From assembly GCA_016934645.1 (NCBI GenBank), contig JAFGSL010000096.1:1-23968 (forward strand): 23,968 nucleotides of DNA, in the 5' to 3' direction. The DNA comes from Anaerolineae bacterium (lineage in GTDB: Bacteria; Chloroflexota; Anaerolineae; B4-G1; SLSP01). Made by a program: the position numbers and the translations under genes. The notes under the pieces are model-generated. The model ran no database searches, was not told the origin of the DNA, and was given only the letters and a program-made list of their open reading frames with translations. Of this stretch, positions 22,118 to 23,968 are shown piece after piece. The stretch's first letter is position 1. Every line of letters starts with the position of its first letter.

Positions 22118-23851
22118 TCAATCCGTTGAGCCAAATTGTGCGTGATAGAGCTGGCTGTACGCGCCGTTAAGCGTTAGTAATTCCTCGTGTTTGCCCCGTT
22201 CGACGATGCGCCCATCTTCGATGACGAGAATCTGGTCGGCGTGAAGGATCGTTGAAAGGCGGTGGGCGATGACGATGCTGGTGCGGTCCGCTAGCAGACG
22301 GTCGAGCGCTTCCTGAATCAGGCGCTCGGTCTCGCTGTCTACGGATGACGTCGCCTCGTCCAGAATCAGGATACGTGGATTCTTGAGCAACGCACGGGCG
22401 ATGGCTACACGCTGGCGCTGCCCGCCGGATAGCTTGATGCCGCGTTCGCCGATGATAGTCTCGTATTGCTCCGGCAGCGCCATTACAAAGTCGTGGACGT
22501 TGGCGGCTTGCGCTGCAGTCAAGATCTGATCTTCCGTCGCGTCAAGGTTCCCGTAGGCGATGTTCTCCCGAATTGTACCGTTGAACAGGAACGATTCCTG
22601 GAAGACGACAGCAATGTGCCGTCGCAGCGAACGCAGCTTCACGTCTCGCAGGGCGTGTCCATCCAGCGATATGTGCCCAGAGCCTGGATCGTAAAAGCGC
22701 GGGACGAGCTTGCTCAACGTCGTCTTCCCGCCGCCGCTGTGACCGACGAGGGCCACCATCTGGCCTGGGTGCGCAGTAAAGCTGATGTCACGCAGCACTT
22801 CCTGGTCGTCGCGGTAGTGGAAGCTCACATGCTCGAAACGGATTCCGCCCTGCACGTCTGCCAGAACAAGGGCGCCGGGTTTCTCCTGTACCTCCGGTGG
22901 TGTGTCCATAAGCTCGAAGACGCGCACGGTGGCAGCCAGCGTCCGCAACGTCTGGTCGTAGCGGCGGCTGAGGGTGATGACGGGGTTGTACAGCATCCGC
23001 ACGTACATCAGGAATGCGGTCAAGTTACCGGGTGTCATCGCCGCGCGGTACACGCTCAAGCCACCTAGCAACAGGATGACAGTCTCTCCGGCAGAGAAGA
23101 GAAGACCGGTGAGAAAGGTCAACGTCGCATTGAGACTGGCATCTTTCAGCCCGATGCGGTTCATGGCTTGGGTGTTGTCCTGGAAGCGCGCCACCTCGAC
23201 GTCTTCACGGTTAAAAATCTTGATTTCACGTATGCCGGCGATGTTCTGGACGAAAAATGCCCAAAGCTTCGAGTTTGCCAGGTGCATATCCCAGGCGGTG
23301 GCGCGTATCTTGTCGCCAAACCGGTAGACAGCATAACCAAGTGGCGGCGCAATTGCCAGGGCTACAAGTGTCAGCCGCGCGTCAATACGCGTCAGGAAAA
23401 CGAGCGCCCACGCGAGTTGTGTGAGTTCCCCGATCAGGCGCGTCAACGGTCCCATAAAGCCACCTGCCACTGCACCTACGTCGCCCAGCGTGCGGGATAT
23501 GAGATCGCCCGCGCCTTTCGTTTCGTAGAAGCCGATGGATAAGGATTGCATATGCGCGTAAAGCTCGCACTGCAAGTCACTCACCACATGCTGGACGAGT
23601 TTTTTTGAAAGGTAAGCTTCTGCCAGTTGTACGCCGCCCAGTGCCACGCGCAATAGAATGTACTGCGCAGCCAGCCAATAGAAGGATTGCGCCGTACCAG
23701 CTACATCCCCTACGGCAATGTCCACAGCGTGTTTGAACAACTGAATCGGGTATGCGCCCAGGAAACCGCTGACGATGAAGCACAACGATGCCACCAGAGC
23801 AGTTACCCAGTATGGTTTTGCATAGCGCAAGAAACGCAAATACAGTTTCAT
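22118..23851 (-). CDS. ABC-type exporter, fused permease and ATPase (MdlB/MsbA-like)
   Basis: A 577-residue half-transporter. An N-terminal six-helix exporter domain (about 10-300) contains IGFYETKGAGDLISR, a typical coupling region. The nucleotide-binding domain has Walker A GHSGGGKT (370-377), Q-loop Q418, signature LSGGQ (474-478), Walker B LILDEA (D498, E499) and the H-loop H530 in IAHRLST. It should act as a homodimer, or a heterodimer with another half, exporting lipids, drugs or peptides from the cytoplasm. No partner half-transporter gene is in the window. The start at 23851 is chosen because GAGGA lies 4 bases upstream and the family begins with a short cytoplasmic helix here. A 17-residue TTG-initiated extension has no ribosome site. 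This is the first gene of the eight-gene minus-strand cluster. Confidence 0.92.
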   Translation of the reverse strand: MKLYLRFLRYAKPYWVTALVASLCFIVSGFLGAYPIQLFKHAVDIAVGDVAGTAQSFYWLAAQYILLRVALGGVQLAEAYLSKKLVQHVVSDLQCELYAHMQSLSIGFYETKGAGDLISRTLGDVGAVAGGFMGPLTRLIGELTQLAWALVFLTRIDARLTLVALAIAPPLGYAVYRFGDKIRATAWDMHLANSKLWAFFVQNIAGIREIKIFNREDVEVARFQDNTQAMNRIGLKDASLNATLTFLTGLLFSAGETVILLLGGLSVYRAAMTPGNLTAFLMYVRMLYNPVITLSRRYDQTLRTLAATVRVFELMDTPPEVQEKPGALVLADVQGGIRFEHVSFHYRDDQEVLRDISFTAHPGQMVALVGHSGGGKTTLSKLVPRFYDPGSGHISLDGHALRDVKLRSLRRHIAVVFQESFLFNGTIRENIAYGNLDATEDQILTAAQAANVHDFVMALPEQYETIIGERGIKLSGGQRQRVAIARALLKNPRILILDEATSSVDSETERLIQEALDRLLADRTSIVIAHRLSTILHADQILVIEDGRIVERGKHEELLTLNGAYSQLYHAQFGSTD

Positions 23852-23855
23852 AACA

Positions 23856-23860
23856 TCCTC
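23856..23860 (-). promoter_or_regulatory. Ribosome binding site for the ABC exporter
   Basis: GAGGA on the minus strand sits 4 bases before the ATG at 23851 and decides between this start and an unsupported upstream TTG. Confidence 0.55.
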
Positions 23861-23868
23861 AAAGGCTA

Positions 23869-23968
23869 TCAGCTTTGTGGTTCTGCTGAAAGCTGACGGC
23901 AATCAGCTGTACGCAACTGACATGTATCATCCAGCGGGATGATATGCTCGATCGTGATCTCGTTATCA
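23869..23968 (-). CDS. Possible 3' end of a further minus-strand gene (partial at window edge)
   Basis: A minus-strand frame enters from the right edge and reads DNEITIEHIIPLDDTC, then a less protein-like tail ending in a stop at 23869-23871, 18 bases before the ABC start. The first part looks like coding sequence; the tail coincides with a CAGCTTTCAGC-type low-complexity repeat of the kind also seen near 20703-20733. Only about 32 codons are visible, so no family can be named. Confidence 0.35.
   Translation of the reverse strand, partial: DNEITIEHIIPLDDTCQLRTADCRQLSAEPQS

Overview
The window looks like a chromosomal stretch of a GC-rich (roughly 58-60% by eye), free-living bacterium. The gene set and the repeat types point to a Chloroflexota-like genome: a cyclase-NTPase-TPR regulator, a NACHT-type NTPase remnant, DegT aminotransferase / amidohydrolase / M55 peptidase neighbours, a GH39 glycosidase, a PL22 lyase, and many palindromic dispersed repeats, some running into reading frames. 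The phylum is an inference from protein style; no rRNA or other marker gene is present.

Layout. (1) 58-654, minus: N-terminal part of a membrane-anchored NACHT NTPase that stops just after its Walker A segment. (2) 655-980: divergent intergenic region with a REP-like hairpin and a ~130 bp element with terminal inverted repeats. (3) 981-4304, plus: probable operon of a PLP-dependent DegT-family aminotransferase (apparently short at its C-terminus), an amidohydrolase_2 metal hydrolase, an M55 D-aminopeptidase and a PPOX/F420-type flavin-split-barrel protein. A perfect 15-bp-stem hairpin lies before the last gene. (4) 4347-6233, minus: GH39 glycosidase whose frame carries a 72-bp REP doublet. 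(5) 6286-6413: second, inverted copy of the element seen at 812-943. (6) 6428-11430, minus: a 1197-residue adenylate/guanylate cyclase-NTPase-TPR protein, coupled by an ATGA overlap to an alpha/beta hydrolase with a cysteine-rich membrane N-terminus. (7) 11606-11797, plus: a small basic protein of unknown function, followed by a strong hairpin. (8) 11892-23851, minus: eight co-oriented genes with short gaps. In transcription order they are an ABC exporter, a class I methyltransferase, a GNAT acetyltransferase, three tandem paralogous proteins with an archaeo-eukaryotic primase (AEP, PriS)-like domain, an AAC(3)-family acetyltransferase and a PL22 oligogalacturonate-lyase-like propeller. All three AEP paralogs carry HEAT repeats. 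A fragment of another minus-strand gene may enter at the right edge.

The most unusual content is the triplet of primase-like/HEAT proteins (13906-20683). Each has the ExD, (S/T)GxxSxH and MPYSxNEDTGLV signatures that line up, in order, with the catalytic motifs of eukaryotic/archaeal primase small subunits. They differ from the classical pattern in having ExD instead of DxD and no obvious third acidic residue. They have no replication gene near them. Beside this, at least four different palindromic repeat families occur here, and three of them contribute codons to otherwise recognisable genes.
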